In this document: positions 7,198 to 14,214 of the stretch, in pieces
How positions within the stretch are numbered: the stretch's first letter is position 1
How the letters are laid out: each line of letters begins with the position of its first letter
Origin: JBDKTK01 sp039680225
GTDB lineage: Bacteria > Desulfobacterota > Syntrophia > Syntrophales > UBA4778
Reading direction: 5' to 3'
NCBI GenBank assembly: GCA_039680225.1
Contig: JBDKTK010000217.1
Location: 1 to 15,309, forward strand
DNA: 15,309 nt
Translations under genes and position numbers: made by a program
The notes under the pieces: generated by a model
Told to the model about the DNA's origin: nothing
Seen by the model: the letters and a program-made list of their open reading frames with translations, nothing else
Databases searched by the model: none

Positions 7198-7872
7198 TTG
7201 GGAACCTTTATAACATTTGAAGGAATAGAGGGCTGCGGCAAAACTACCCAGATAAAGACGGCCGCTGATTTCCTGCGCGGGAACGATATTGACGTCCTTC
7301 TTACGGAAGAACCGGGCGGCAGCCCTTTGGGAATTGAGCTGAGGAGGATCCTCCTCAACAGGAAAGAATCCCTGGCCGGGTCTTCGGCGATTTCGGCCAG
7401 GTCCGAAATCCTGATGTTCCTGGCCGATCGGGCCCAGCACGTTGAAGAGATAATCAGGCCGGCCCTGGAAGGGGGCCGGGTTGTTTTGTGCGACCGCTAC
7501 TCCGATGCGACAATTGCTTACCAGGGCTACGGCAGGGGACTGGACATAGCTACTGTCATATCCCTGGACAGCTTTTCCTCTTTGTCGCTGAAGCCGGACG
7601 TGACCTTTCTTTTCGATCTGCCGGCCCAGGAGGGGTTGAAGCGCGCCTTTCACCGCATTGCCGGGAATGCCGCCCCTGATGCAGAAGACCGTTTTGAAAA
7701 TGAAGATATCATGTTCCATTCCCGGGTGCGAAACGGGTATCTGGAACTGGCCCGCAGCGAGCCGCAAAGGTTCCGGGTAATAGATTCGACCGGGACCATT
7801 GAATCGGTAGCGGCGCAGGTCAGGGCGGAACTGGTGAAATTATTCAGCCTGAATGCGGCCGGAAATTCTTGA
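7198..7872 (+). CDS. tmk: Thymidylate kinase
   Basis: Phosphorylates dTMP to dTDP with ATP, the committed step in dTTP supply. From the TTG at 7198 the product is 224 residues, slightly longer than the usual 205-215, and begins GTFITFEGIEGCGKTT, exactly where the family begins. The P-loop is residues 9-17. The DR(Y/H) motif is CDRYSDATIAYQGYGRG (D99, R100), and the lid region contains DRFENEDIMFHSRVRNGY. An in-frame GTG at 7159 would add 13 unconserved residues and lies inside the 3' arm of the upstream hairpin, so I prefer TTG 7198. A G-rich GGGACGGG near 7183-7190 may serve as ribosome site. holB follows after 15 bp. The tmk-holB-ricT-metG order recurs in Firmicutes and Desulfobacterota. 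The start codon is the only real uncertainty. Confidence 0.93.
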   Translation: MGTFITFEGIEGCGKTTQIKTAADFLRGNDIDVLLTEEPGGSPLGIELRRILLNRKESLAGSSAISARSEILMFLADRAQHVEEIIRPALEGGRVVLCDRYSDATIAYQGYGRGLDIATVISLDSFSSLSLKPDVTFLFDLPAQEGLKRAFHRIAGNAAPDAEDRFENEDIMFHSRVRNGYLELARSEPQRFRVIDSTGTIESVAAQVRAELVKLFSLNAAGNS

Positions 7873-7887
7873 GGGGACCGGGCCCGA

Positions 7888-8889
7888 ATGCTTTTCAAAG
7901 ATATCAAAGGCCAGGAAAAGGCGATAGCTTTCCTGAAGAGCGTGATCGGGCAGGACCGTGTTGCGCATGCCTATATATTCCACGGCTTGGACGGGATCGG
8001 GAAAAGGGCGACGGCCCTGGCGTTTGCCAAGGCGCTTAACTGCCTGGAGGCCGGGAGCGAGCCTTGCGGCGAATGCCTCCAGTGCCGGAAAATAGAGAGG
8101 GGCAGCCATCCCGACGTCATCACCATCCAGGCGGACGGGGCTTTCATCAGGATCAAGGAGATCCGCGAGCTCCAGGAACAGATGATGTTCAGGCCGGCGG
8201 AGGGGCGCAAACGGGTATTTATAATCCTGGAAGCCGAAAAGATGAACGGCGCGGCGGCCAATGCCCTGCTGAAAACACTGGAAGAGCCCTCCGGGGCCAA
8301 TATCCTGGTCCTGGTCACGGCGCGTCCGCACCAGCTCCCGCTGACTGTGCTGTCCCGCTGCCAGAGGATTAAGTTTCAGCCGCTGCGCAGCGAGGATATG
8401 ATCAGCCTGCTCGAGGAGCGTTTTTCCGTGGACGCCCGGACGTCTTCCACCCTGGCGGCAATATCCGGAGGGAGCCTTGGAAAGGCCCTGGAAATGAAGG
8501 ACAATGATTATGCCGCGCGCCGCGAGGAATTGATCGACAAACTGGCGCTCATTGCAACGCCCCTGGATTTTTACCCGGTGCTGGCCGGTATGGGAAGCGA
8601 CCGGGACCTCATCCTGGAGGGGCTGGAGATCATGAAGACCTGGTTCCGGGACATTGTGGTCTTCGGCGAGACGGGAGAGGACCGGCAGGTCTTTAACAGG
8701 GACCGGATAGACGTAATCAGGGAGGCCGCGGGGAGGATATCGAAACAGGAGCTTCTGAACTCGATAAAAATCATCAATGCCGCGGTCAGGGCATTGGAGC
8801 AGAACGCCAACAGGCAGCTTCTTCTGGAAATGATGATGTTTCGCCTGTTCAGGACCGGCCTCAAGGCGGCCCCGGGCCGGACATCCTGA
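7888..8889 (+). CDS. holB: DNA polymerase III delta' subunit (clamp loader)
   Basis: AAA+ family subunit of the clamp loader that, with delta and tau/gamma, loads the beta sliding clamp at primer termini. The 333 residues start MLFKDIKGQEKAI, the standard opening. A Walker A-like GLDGIGKRA occupies 33-41, closer to functional than the degenerate loop of E. coli delta'. The zinc module has four cysteines, C52, C60, C63 and C66 (CGECLQCRK). ANALLKTLEEP (125-134) is the conserved sensor segment, and LSRCQRIKF (R157) carries the SRC arginine finger that acts on the neighbouring ATPase subunit. The C-terminal collar domain is helical. GAGGGGA at 7871-7877, overlapping the tmk stop, is ten bases before ATG. 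A gamma/tau (DnaX) identity is excluded by length and the lack of its C-terminal domains. Confidence 0.93.
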   Translation: MLFKDIKGQEKAIAFLKSVIGQDRVAHAYIFHGLDGIGKRATALAFAKALNCLEAGSEPCGECLQCRKIERGSHPDVITIQADGAFIRIKEIRELQEQMMFRPAEGRKRVFIILEAEKMNGAAANALLKTLEEPSGANILVLVTARPHQLPLTVLSRCQRIKFQPLRSEDMISLLEERFSVDARTSSTLAAISGGSLGKALEMKDNDYAARREELIDKLALIATPLDFYPVLAGMGSDRDLILEGLEIMKTWFRDIVVFGETGEDRQVFNRDRIDVIREAAGRISKQELLNSIKIINAAVRALEQNANRQLLLEMMMFRLFRTGLKAAPGRTS

Positions 8890-8906
8890 GGGATTCGGAG
8901 ATATTT

Positions 8907-9722
8907 GTGAAATCTGTAGTTGGGGTGAAATTCAGAAAGCAGGGCAGGATCTATCATTTTGACAGCGCCGGCTTGAAGCTGAAAAAAAATGACACCGTCC
9001 TGGTCAATACGGAAAACGGCCCGGCCATAGGCATCGTGATGAAGGAGGCAATCCACCTGGTTGCCAACAATCTTCCGGCCGAGCTGAAAACGGTGATCCG
9101 GAAATTGACCGATGAAGACAAGCTGGCCGAGGAAGAGATCAGGCGCACCGAGAGCGAAGCGTTCGACTTCTGCCTGGGCAGGATCGTGGAAAGGAACCTC
9201 CCCATGAAGCTGGTGGAGGTCGAAAGCCTGTTTGACGGCAGCAAAATAATATTCTATTTCACGGCTGAGAACCGGGTCGATTTCCGGGAACTCGTCAAAG
9301 ACCTCGTCCAGAAATACAAGACGAGGATAGAGCTGCGGCAGATCGGGGTCCGGAACGAAACGCGCATCTTCGGCGGGGTCGGTATCTGCGGCCGCGAGAT
9401 ATGCTGTTCCATTTTCCTGCACAATCTCGATACTGTATCCGTGAAAATGGCGAAGGAGCAGAATATGCTCCTGAACCCGGAAAAGATCTCGGGGATCTGC
9501 GGCAGGCTGATGTGCTGCCTCGCTTACGAATACGAGAATTATGTCAGAGTGAAAAAAAACATGCCGAAGACCGGCAAGACCATTGACACCCCGCAGGGGC
9601 GCGGAAAGGTCATCCGGCAGAACCTTCTTAAGGGCACCATATCCGTAATTCTGGAAGACGGGCGGGAGCTGGAGATTGAAACCAAGGACAAGGACGAGGA
9701 CTCGTCCAAATACGTTTTGTAA
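8907..9722 (+). CDS. ricT: PSP1 domain protein, RicT/YaaT family
   Basis: PSP1-domain protein. In Bacillus subtilis the homologue RicT (YaaT) forms a complex with RicA and RicF that carries [4Fe-4S] clusters and promotes RNase Y-dependent mRNA maturation, affecting sporulation, competence and biofilm. The 271 residues show the family's two cysteine clusters, GICGREICCSIF (C161, C166, C167) and GICGRLMCCLAYEYENY (C198, C203, C204), and the core DFRELVKDLVQKYKTRIELR followed by GVRNETRIFGG. The start is GTG 8907 with GGAG (8897-8900) six bases upstream; the protein opens with KSVVGVKFRKQGR, as in homologues. No RicA or RicF gene is in this window, so whether the Bacillus complex exists here is unknown. 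It sits between holB and metG, a conserved arrangement. Confidence 0.9.
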   Translation: MKSVVGVKFRKQGRIYHFDSAGLKLKKNDTVLVNTENGPAIGIVMKEAIHLVANNLPAELKTVIRKLTDEDKLAEEEIRRTESEAFDFCLGRIVERNLPMKLVEVESLFDGSKIIFYFTAENRVDFRELVKDLVQKYKTRIELRQIGVRNETRIFGGVGICGREICCSIFLHNLDTVSVKMAKEQNMLLNPEKISGICGRLMCCLAYEYENYVRVKKNMPKTGKTIDTPQGRGKVIRQNLLKGTISVILEDGRELEIETKDKDEDSSKYVL

Positions 9723-9746
9723 CGGCGGCAACCAGGAGGTGCTCCG

Positions 9747-11648
9747 ATGACTCAGGAAAAAAAGATATATATTACGACACCGATCTACTACGTGAATGCC
9801 TCTCCCCACATAGGCCACGCATATACGACAATAGTGGCCGACGTGATGTCGAGGTATTACCGGCTTTCGGATTACGAGACCTTCTTTCTGACCGGCACCG
9901 ACGAACACGGGGACAAAATAGCCGAAGCCGCCCGCAACGCGGGGATCACGCCCAAGGAATACGCCGACCAGATCAGCGCGCAATTCCGGAACCTCTGGCC
10001 GCAGCTGGAGATAACCAACGACTATTTCATCCGGACGACCGACCCCGACCATATCAGGACGGTCCAGCTCATCCTTAAGAAGGTCCATGACAGGGGCGAC
10101 ATCTATTTCGGAAAATATGAAGGGTTTTATTGCGTCGGCTGCGAGCGGTTCTACCGCGAATCGGAGCTTGTCGACGGCTGCTGCCCCGACCACAAAGTAA
10201 AGCCGGAGTACCGGGAAGAGAGCAATTATTTCTTCACCATGAGCAAGTACCAGGACTGGCTCATCCAGTACATCAAGGACAATCCCGATTTCATCAGGCC
10301 GGAGAGGTACCGCAACGAGGCCCTGGCCTTCCTGAGGGAGCCCCTGGAAGACCTCTGCATATCGCGGCCCAAGTCGCGGCTCACCTGGGGGATTACGCTG
10401 CCTTTCGACGAGAACTATGTCACTTATGTCTGGTTCGACGCACTGATCAACTATATCACGGGCATCGGCTATCCGGACGACGCCAGATTCAAAAAATACT
10501 GGCCCTGGTCCGAGCACCTCATTGCGAAAGACATCCTGAAGCCCCATGGAATTTATTGGCCTACAATGCTGAAAGCGGCGGGGATCGAACCCTACAGGAG
10601 GCTGAATGTCCATGGCTACTGGAATATCGAGCAGAGCAAGATGTCGAAGAGCCTGGGAAATGTAGTCAAACCGCTCGATCTCAAGGACAAGTACGGCCTG
10701 GACTCCTTCAGGTATTTCCTCCTGAGGGACATGGTATTCGGCCTTGATTCGAGCTTCAGCGAAGAAGCGCTCGTGCAGAGGATAAACTCCGACCTCGCCA
10801 ACGACCTTGGCAACCTCGTCAGCCGCATCATGGCCATGGCCATGAAGTATTGCGACGGAAAAGCCCCTGCAACTATCGCCGACAGCCGTAATGAGGATTC
10901 GGCATTGATTGAAGCCGCCGGCCGGACCGTTTCCGATGTTGCCGGCTGTTTCCGGGAACTGGGTTTCCACAAGGCCCTGATCTCGATCTGGGAATTCATT
11001 AATATAGTGAACAAGTACATAGTCGAGAGGGAGCCGTGGTCAATCGCAAAACAACCTGAGCTCAAGGGCAGGTTGGACACGATTATCTACAACCTGCTGG
11101 AATCTTTAAGGGTCATAGCAGTAATGGTTTCTCCTTTCATGCCCGACTGCGCCCGGAAGATCCAGGCCCAGATCGGCATAAAGCCGGAAATGGCCCAGAA
11201 CCACGCGAGCATCGAGAAATGGGGAGGCCTGAAGCCCGGCTCGACACTCGAGCGGGCCGACGCCCTCTTTCCGAGGGTGGAATACAAGAAAGACGAGGTC
11301 CAGGAAAATGAGCCTGTTACCTTCAGGCCCGAAATCACCTATGACGATTTCAAGAAGATCGACCTCAGGGTGGCCCGGATCGTTGCCGCCGAAGCCGTGC
11401 CGCGTTCGGAAAAGCTGGTCAAGCTCCGGATTGATATAGGCGAGGAAAGGACGATCGTGGCGGGAATCGCCAAGGACTACAAGCCCCAGGACCTCGTGGG
11501 CAGGCAGATAATCATCGTCGCCAATTTGAAGCCGACGAAGCTCATGGGAATCGAATCACGCGGCATGCTGCTGGCGACCGACGCAGATAAAGGGCTGACG
11601 CTCCTCACACTCGACAAGAACGCCAAGCCGGGATCAGAGGTCCGGTAA
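9747..11648 (+). CDS. metG: Methionyl-tRNA synthetase with C-terminal tRNA-binding domain
   Basis: Class I synthetase charging tRNA-Met, including initiator tRNA. The 633 residues begin KIYITTPIYYVNASPHIGHA with the HIGH motif at 21-24. The zinc knuckle insert is CVGCERFYRESELVDGCCPDH, a three-Cys plus His pattern. KMSKS is at 298-302 (SKMSKSLGNVVKPLD). The anticodon-binding helical domain contains VNKYIVEREPWS. Residues from about 531 (TYDDFKKIDLRVARIV) to the end form a Trbp111/EMAP-like OB-fold that provides dimerisation and extra tRNA affinity; here it is fused rather than encoded separately. AGGAGGT at 9734-9740 is six bases before the ATG, the best ribosome site in this operon. TatD-type hydrolase, often next in line after metG, is absent; a hairpin and convergent genes follow instead. 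Confidence 0.97.
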   Translation: MTQEKKIYITTPIYYVNASPHIGHAYTTIVADVMSRYYRLSDYETFFLTGTDEHGDKIAEAARNAGITPKEYADQISAQFRNLWPQLEITNDYFIRTTDPDHIRTVQLILKKVHDRGDIYFGKYEGFYCVGCERFYRESELVDGCCPDHKVKPEYREESNYFFTMSKYQDWLIQYIKDNPDFIRPERYRNEALAFLREPLEDLCISRPKSRLTWGITLPFDENYVTYVWFDALINYITGIGYPDDARFKKYWPWSEHLIAKDILKPHGIYWPTMLKAAGIEPYRRLNVHGYWNIEQSKMSKSLGNVVKPLDLKDKYGLDSFRYFLLRDMVFGLDSSFSEEALVQRINSDLANDLGNLVSRIMAMAMKYCDGKAPATIADSRNEDSALIEAAGRTVSDVAGCFRELGFHKALISIWEFINIVNKYIVEREPWSIAKQPELKGRLDTIIYNLLESLRVIAVMVSPFMPDCARKIQAQIGIKPEMAQNHASIEKWGGLKPGSTLERADALFPRVEYKKDEVQENEPVTFRPEITYDDFKKIDLRVARIVAAEAVPRSEKLVKLRIDIGEERTIVAGIAKDYKPQDLVGRQIIIVANLKPTKLMGIESRGMLLATDADKGLTLLTLDKNAKPGSEVR

Positions 11649-11663
11649 CTTCCAATAAATCCA

Positions 11664-11692
11664 GGCGGGGGAGGGAATTACTCTCCCTCGCC
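11664..11692 (+). terminator. GC-rich hairpin between convergent metG and aldolase genes
   Basis: GGCGGGGGAGGG (11664-11675) pairs with CTCTCCCTCGCC (11681-11692) over 12 base pairs in the plus-strand RNA, two of them G-U, with the loop AATTA. In the minus-strand RNA the two wobbles become A-C mismatches, so it better suits metG. There is no U-tract after it in either direction, so a canonical intrinsic terminator is not shown. It overlaps the stop and last codons of the minus-strand gene. Confidence 0.45.
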
Positions 11693-13099
11693 GTATTCCT
11701 CCAAAGGTTTAATCTCTCCCGTTCCCTTTCCCGGGGCGCCCAGGGGCACATCCACGGGCTTCACAAATTTGTGCACCACGTCAACTGTTCCGAAGACTTC
11801 GAGTTTTGAAAACAGGAACCGGAATTTCTCTTCGAGGCTGCCGCTTATTGCCTGGCGGATTTCGGCCGGCAGGTCCCACATCTGCTCTTTGAAGGGCCCG
11901 AACCCTTTTTTCCTTGTTTTGTAGATGAACTGCTCGTCCGTGTCCCTGGCCTTCTTTTCGTCCATCAGGTCCGTCCGGACGTAATCATAGATCTTCTTTC
12001 GCAACGCCTCCGGAAAGGCTGCGCTGTCGTAGATCATGTTCTGGAACCCGGTTGCCAGGTGAATTTCGGCCGTGCCCGTTTTGGGAAAACGGTCGAAAGC
12101 CTCATCCGGCAGGGTCGACGCGCCGTGCTGCACGGCGCCGGACAGGCCGTATTCCCTGCGGGCGGCCGCGGAGATTTTTTCCAGCGCCCCGAAGTCAATG
12201 CTCACTTTGGCTATGGTGCCGTCCGGGAGCGGCACGCCTCCGTGGCTGGTGCCGGTCTGGATGCTGATCTTGCTGATCCCCTTCAAACCGGCCCCCTTAA
12301 CTTCATTGTACCCGTCCATGAACGCCCGCAGGTCTTCGACGGTGCTGTTCTTCCCGCCGACTTCCCCTATCTCGCCCCCCACGGAAACCGTTACGCCCTC
12401 CGGCTCCAGCTCCCGGATGAGCCTGGTGAGCTCCGCCGCGACTTCGTAATTGTTTTTCTGCTGTTCCTTGATTGTCGGCTTGCTCAGGTCGACGATGGTG
12501 GAGGAATCAATGTCTATATTGAAGAAGCCGGCTGCAATTGCCTCCCTGATCAGGTCCTTCACGGCATTGACTTCTCCCTCCGGGTTCTTGGAGAATTTGC
12601 CCGCGCTTATCTGGAAGTGGTCGCCCTGCAGGAACAGGGGCCCTCTGTAGCCGGTCTTGATTGCCGCCGCCGTAATGACGGTGGTGTATTCCGCGGGGCG
12701 CTGCCCGGTATACCCGATCTCCGAACGGGCGATCTCGAAAATGAACGGGCCGACCTTGCCTTTCAGGGCGGCGCGGAACACGGCCTGGGCGGTGTCGTAT
12801 GTGAGTCCCCGGATATTGATGGCGGGAACGGTGAAGCCGCCCGCTTCGCCCCTGCCCATCGCTTCGTAAAGGGACTGGATGGAGGCCGGCAGGATTCCCA
12901 GGGATGCCCCTGCCCGGCGGATAAGCCAGCGGGACATCTGCCGGGTGTTTTCATCCGGGCTGAAGACGGCGGCATGCACGAGGTCGTCAATGCTTTTTTC
13001 TCGGAGGCCGTTTTCATCGAGGACCGTGACATTCGGTCCTTCTATCCGCAAAATGCCTTTTATTTCATTTTTCAGCTGTTCTGAGTTCTTCAGCATCAT
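11678..13099 (-). CDS. Class II aldolase-like protein, probable fructose-bisphosphate aldolase, atypical
   Basis: Predicted zinc-dependent class II aldolase, most likely interconverting fructose 1,6-bisphosphate with DHAP and glyceraldehyde 3-phosphate. The family's metal and catalytic positions are recognisable: LQGDHFQ (D160, H161), GGEIGEVGGKNST (E243, E246), QTGTSHGGVP (H286) and VQHGASTLPDEAF (H325). It is long, 473 residues against about 280-360 for common FbaA/GatY proteins, with about 80 extra N-terminal residues. GYTGQRPAEY (129-138) recalls the GatZ/KbaZ subunit of tagatose-bisphosphate aldolase. The usual NxDTD-type substrate motif reads AEIHLATGFQN here, so substrate is uncertain. 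The start is the first of two adjacent ATGs, with GAGGT (complement of 13106-13110) six bases upstream. It follows the FBPase gene by 40 bp in one operon, which favours a fructose-bisphosphate role. Confidence 0.75.
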   Translation of the reverse strand: MMLKNSEQLKNEIKGILRIEGPNVTVLDENGLREKSIDDLVHAAVFSPDENTRQMSRWLIRRAGASLGILPASIQSLYEAMGRGEAGGFTVPAINIRGLTYDTAQAVFRAALKGKVGPFIFEIARSEIGYTGQRPAEYTTVITAAAIKTGYRGPLFLQGDHFQISAGKFSKNPEGEVNAVKDLIREAIAAGFFNIDIDSSTIVDLSKPTIKEQQKNNYEVAAELTRLIRELEPEGVTVSVGGEIGEVGGKNSTVEDLRAFMDGYNEVKGAGLKGISKISIQTGTSHGGVPLPDGTIAKVSIDFGALEKISAAARREYGLSGAVQHGASTLPDEAFDRFPKTGTAEIHLATGFQNMIYDSAAFPEALRKKIYDYVRTDLMDEKKARDTDEQFIYKTRKKGFGPFKEQMWDLPAEIRQAISGSLEEKFRFLFSKLEVFGTVDVVHKFVKPVDVPLGAPGKGTGEIKPLEEYGEGE

Positions 13100-13139
13100 T
13101 TTATTACCTCAAGGAAGGAGTTTCAGGGATGATTATAGC

Positions 13140-14075
13140 TTAGTTCAGGAATTCTTTAACTTTATCGACTTCAAAGCGGCTCCCGATATAAATGGGACAC
13201 CTGTGGTCCAGGTCGCTGGGTATCAGGTCAAGGATGTCCTCTTTGCCGTCGGTTGCCTTGCCCCCGGCGTTTTCCAGGATAAAGGCCATGGGCTGGAGCT
13301 CAAATATCAGCCGCAGCTTGCCATGGGGCGAGCCGTTGAGCGCCGGGTAAGAGAATATGCCGCCCTTCTTTATGAGTATCTGGTTTATATCGGGGACAAA
13401 CCCGCCTGAATAACGCAGCTTGTACCCTTCATGTTCGAGGTACTCGACAAATTTCAGGTGGCCGGGGGTCCATTTCTTTCGCAGGCCCCCCAGGCTGTAT
13501 ATCGAGCCCTTGTCCTTGAGCTGGATATTGTCTTCTGCCAGGACATATTCCCCCTCGCGGTTGAGCACGAACTCGTGGGAGCCCTTTCCTGCTGAATACA
13601 CCATCGTTATGAGCGGCCCGTAAGTGATGTACATCGCGGCCACCATGCTGTCGCGTCCCCTTCCCAGCATGTGCTCCTTGTGGATGCCGATTATTGTCCC
13701 GATCGACAGATTCGTATCTACCAGGGACGAGCCGTCCAGGGGGTCGGCCGTGACATAGTATTTTTCCGTGCCGTTGCCGAGCGGGATTATCGAGTCCTGC
13801 TCCTCGGATGCGTATTCGCGCACGAACCCCGAGAAATGGAGCTGGGCCCGCAGTATCTCGTCTGCGGCCCTGTCCAGCGCCAGCTGCTCCTCGCCGAATA
13901 TATTCCTGAGCCCGGCGAACTTGCGGTTGGATTCGTGGATCTTGGCGGATATGTATTTCCCGGTTACGGCGATCTGCCAGATAAGGCGCCGCAATTCCAT
14001 CTCCACGCCGTTCATCCACATGTGGCGCCTCAGGTCGATGGTGCATTGGGTCGCATCGGAAATATTGGTGGTCAT
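13140..14075 (-). CDS. fbp: Fructose-1,6-bisphosphatase, class I
   Basis: Mg-dependent phosphatase hydrolysing fructose 1,6-bisphosphate to fructose 6-phosphate, the irreversible step of gluconeogenesis and, in autotrophs, of sugar synthesis from fixed carbon. The 311 residues are slightly short of the roughly 330 of E. coli Fbp. Signature parts are YASEEQD (E91, E92), the metal/phosphate loop ADPLDGSSLVDTNLSIGT (D111, D114), VYSAGKGSHEFVLN, LRYSGGFVPDINQIL, and the substrate-binding GKLRLIFELQPMAFILENAG. These mark class I rather than GlpX (class II) or archaeal bifunctional enzymes. ATG 14075 is preceded by GAGGAG (complement of 14080-14085). A promoter-like pair lies just upstream. It is first in a two-gene operon with the aldolase, so the two would carry triose phosphates up to fructose 6-phosphate. 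Confidence 0.95.
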   Translation of the reverse strand: MTTNISDATQCTIDLRRHMWMNGVEMELRRLIWQIAVTGKYISAKIHESNRKFAGLRNIFGEEQLALDRAADEILRAQLHFSGFVREYASEEQDSIIPLGNGTEKYYVTADPLDGSSLVDTNLSIGTIIGIHKEHMLGRGRDSMVAAMYITYGPLITMVYSAGKGSHEFVLNREGEYVLAEDNIQLKDKGSIYSLGGLRKKWTPGHLKFVEYLEHEGYKLRYSGGFVPDINQILIKKGGIFSYPALNGSPHGKLRLIFELQPMAFILENAGGKATDGKEDILDLIPSDLDHRCPIYIGSRFEVDKVKEFLN

Positions 14076-14097
14076 TGTGCTCCTCGCAATCTGAAAA

Positions 14098-14126
14098 TTT
14101 TTAGCAATTCGGCCCGCTTTTTACAA
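14098..14126 (-). promoter_or_regulatory. Putative sigma-70-type promoter of the fbp-aldolase operon
   Basis: Read on the minus strand, TTGTAA (complement of 14121-14126) and TAAAAA (complement of 14098-14103) are exactly 17 bp apart, each matching consensus at four positions. Transcription would begin near 14091, giving a leader of about 15 bases that contains the GAGGAG ribosome site. It lies directly downstream of the caspase-gene terminator, where a new promoter is expected. Judged by eye. Confidence 0.45.
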
Positions 14127-14143
14127 GGAAAATTTCCCCGACG

Positions 14144-14178
14144 AAAAAAGGCCCCGGGCAGCTTGTGCCGGGGCCTTT
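14144..14178 (-). terminator. Intrinsic terminator of the caspase-like gene
   Basis: On the minus strand, AAAGGCCCCGGCA pairs with TGCCCGGGGCCTTT (one bulged base) around the loop CAAGC, and the 3' arm ends in a run of six T. The stem is very GC-rich and followed by an uninterrupted U-tract, the textbook form. It begins 37 bases after the stop codon of the caspase-like gene. On the plus strand only three T follow the stem, so it acts mainly in the minus direction. Confidence 0.88.
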
Positions 14179-14214
14179 CAGCAATCTTCTGGGTGCCGGG
14201 CGGCTAATCCGGGA

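Noticed and set aside
8571..10970. Minus-strand open frame of 799 codons
   Set aside because: Antisense to holB, ricT and metG, with no domain or ribosome site; stop codons are simply rare in this frame.
12059..13084. Plus-strand open frame of 341 codons
   Set aside because: Antisense to the aldolase-like gene, whose metal-binding motifs and ribosome site are clear.
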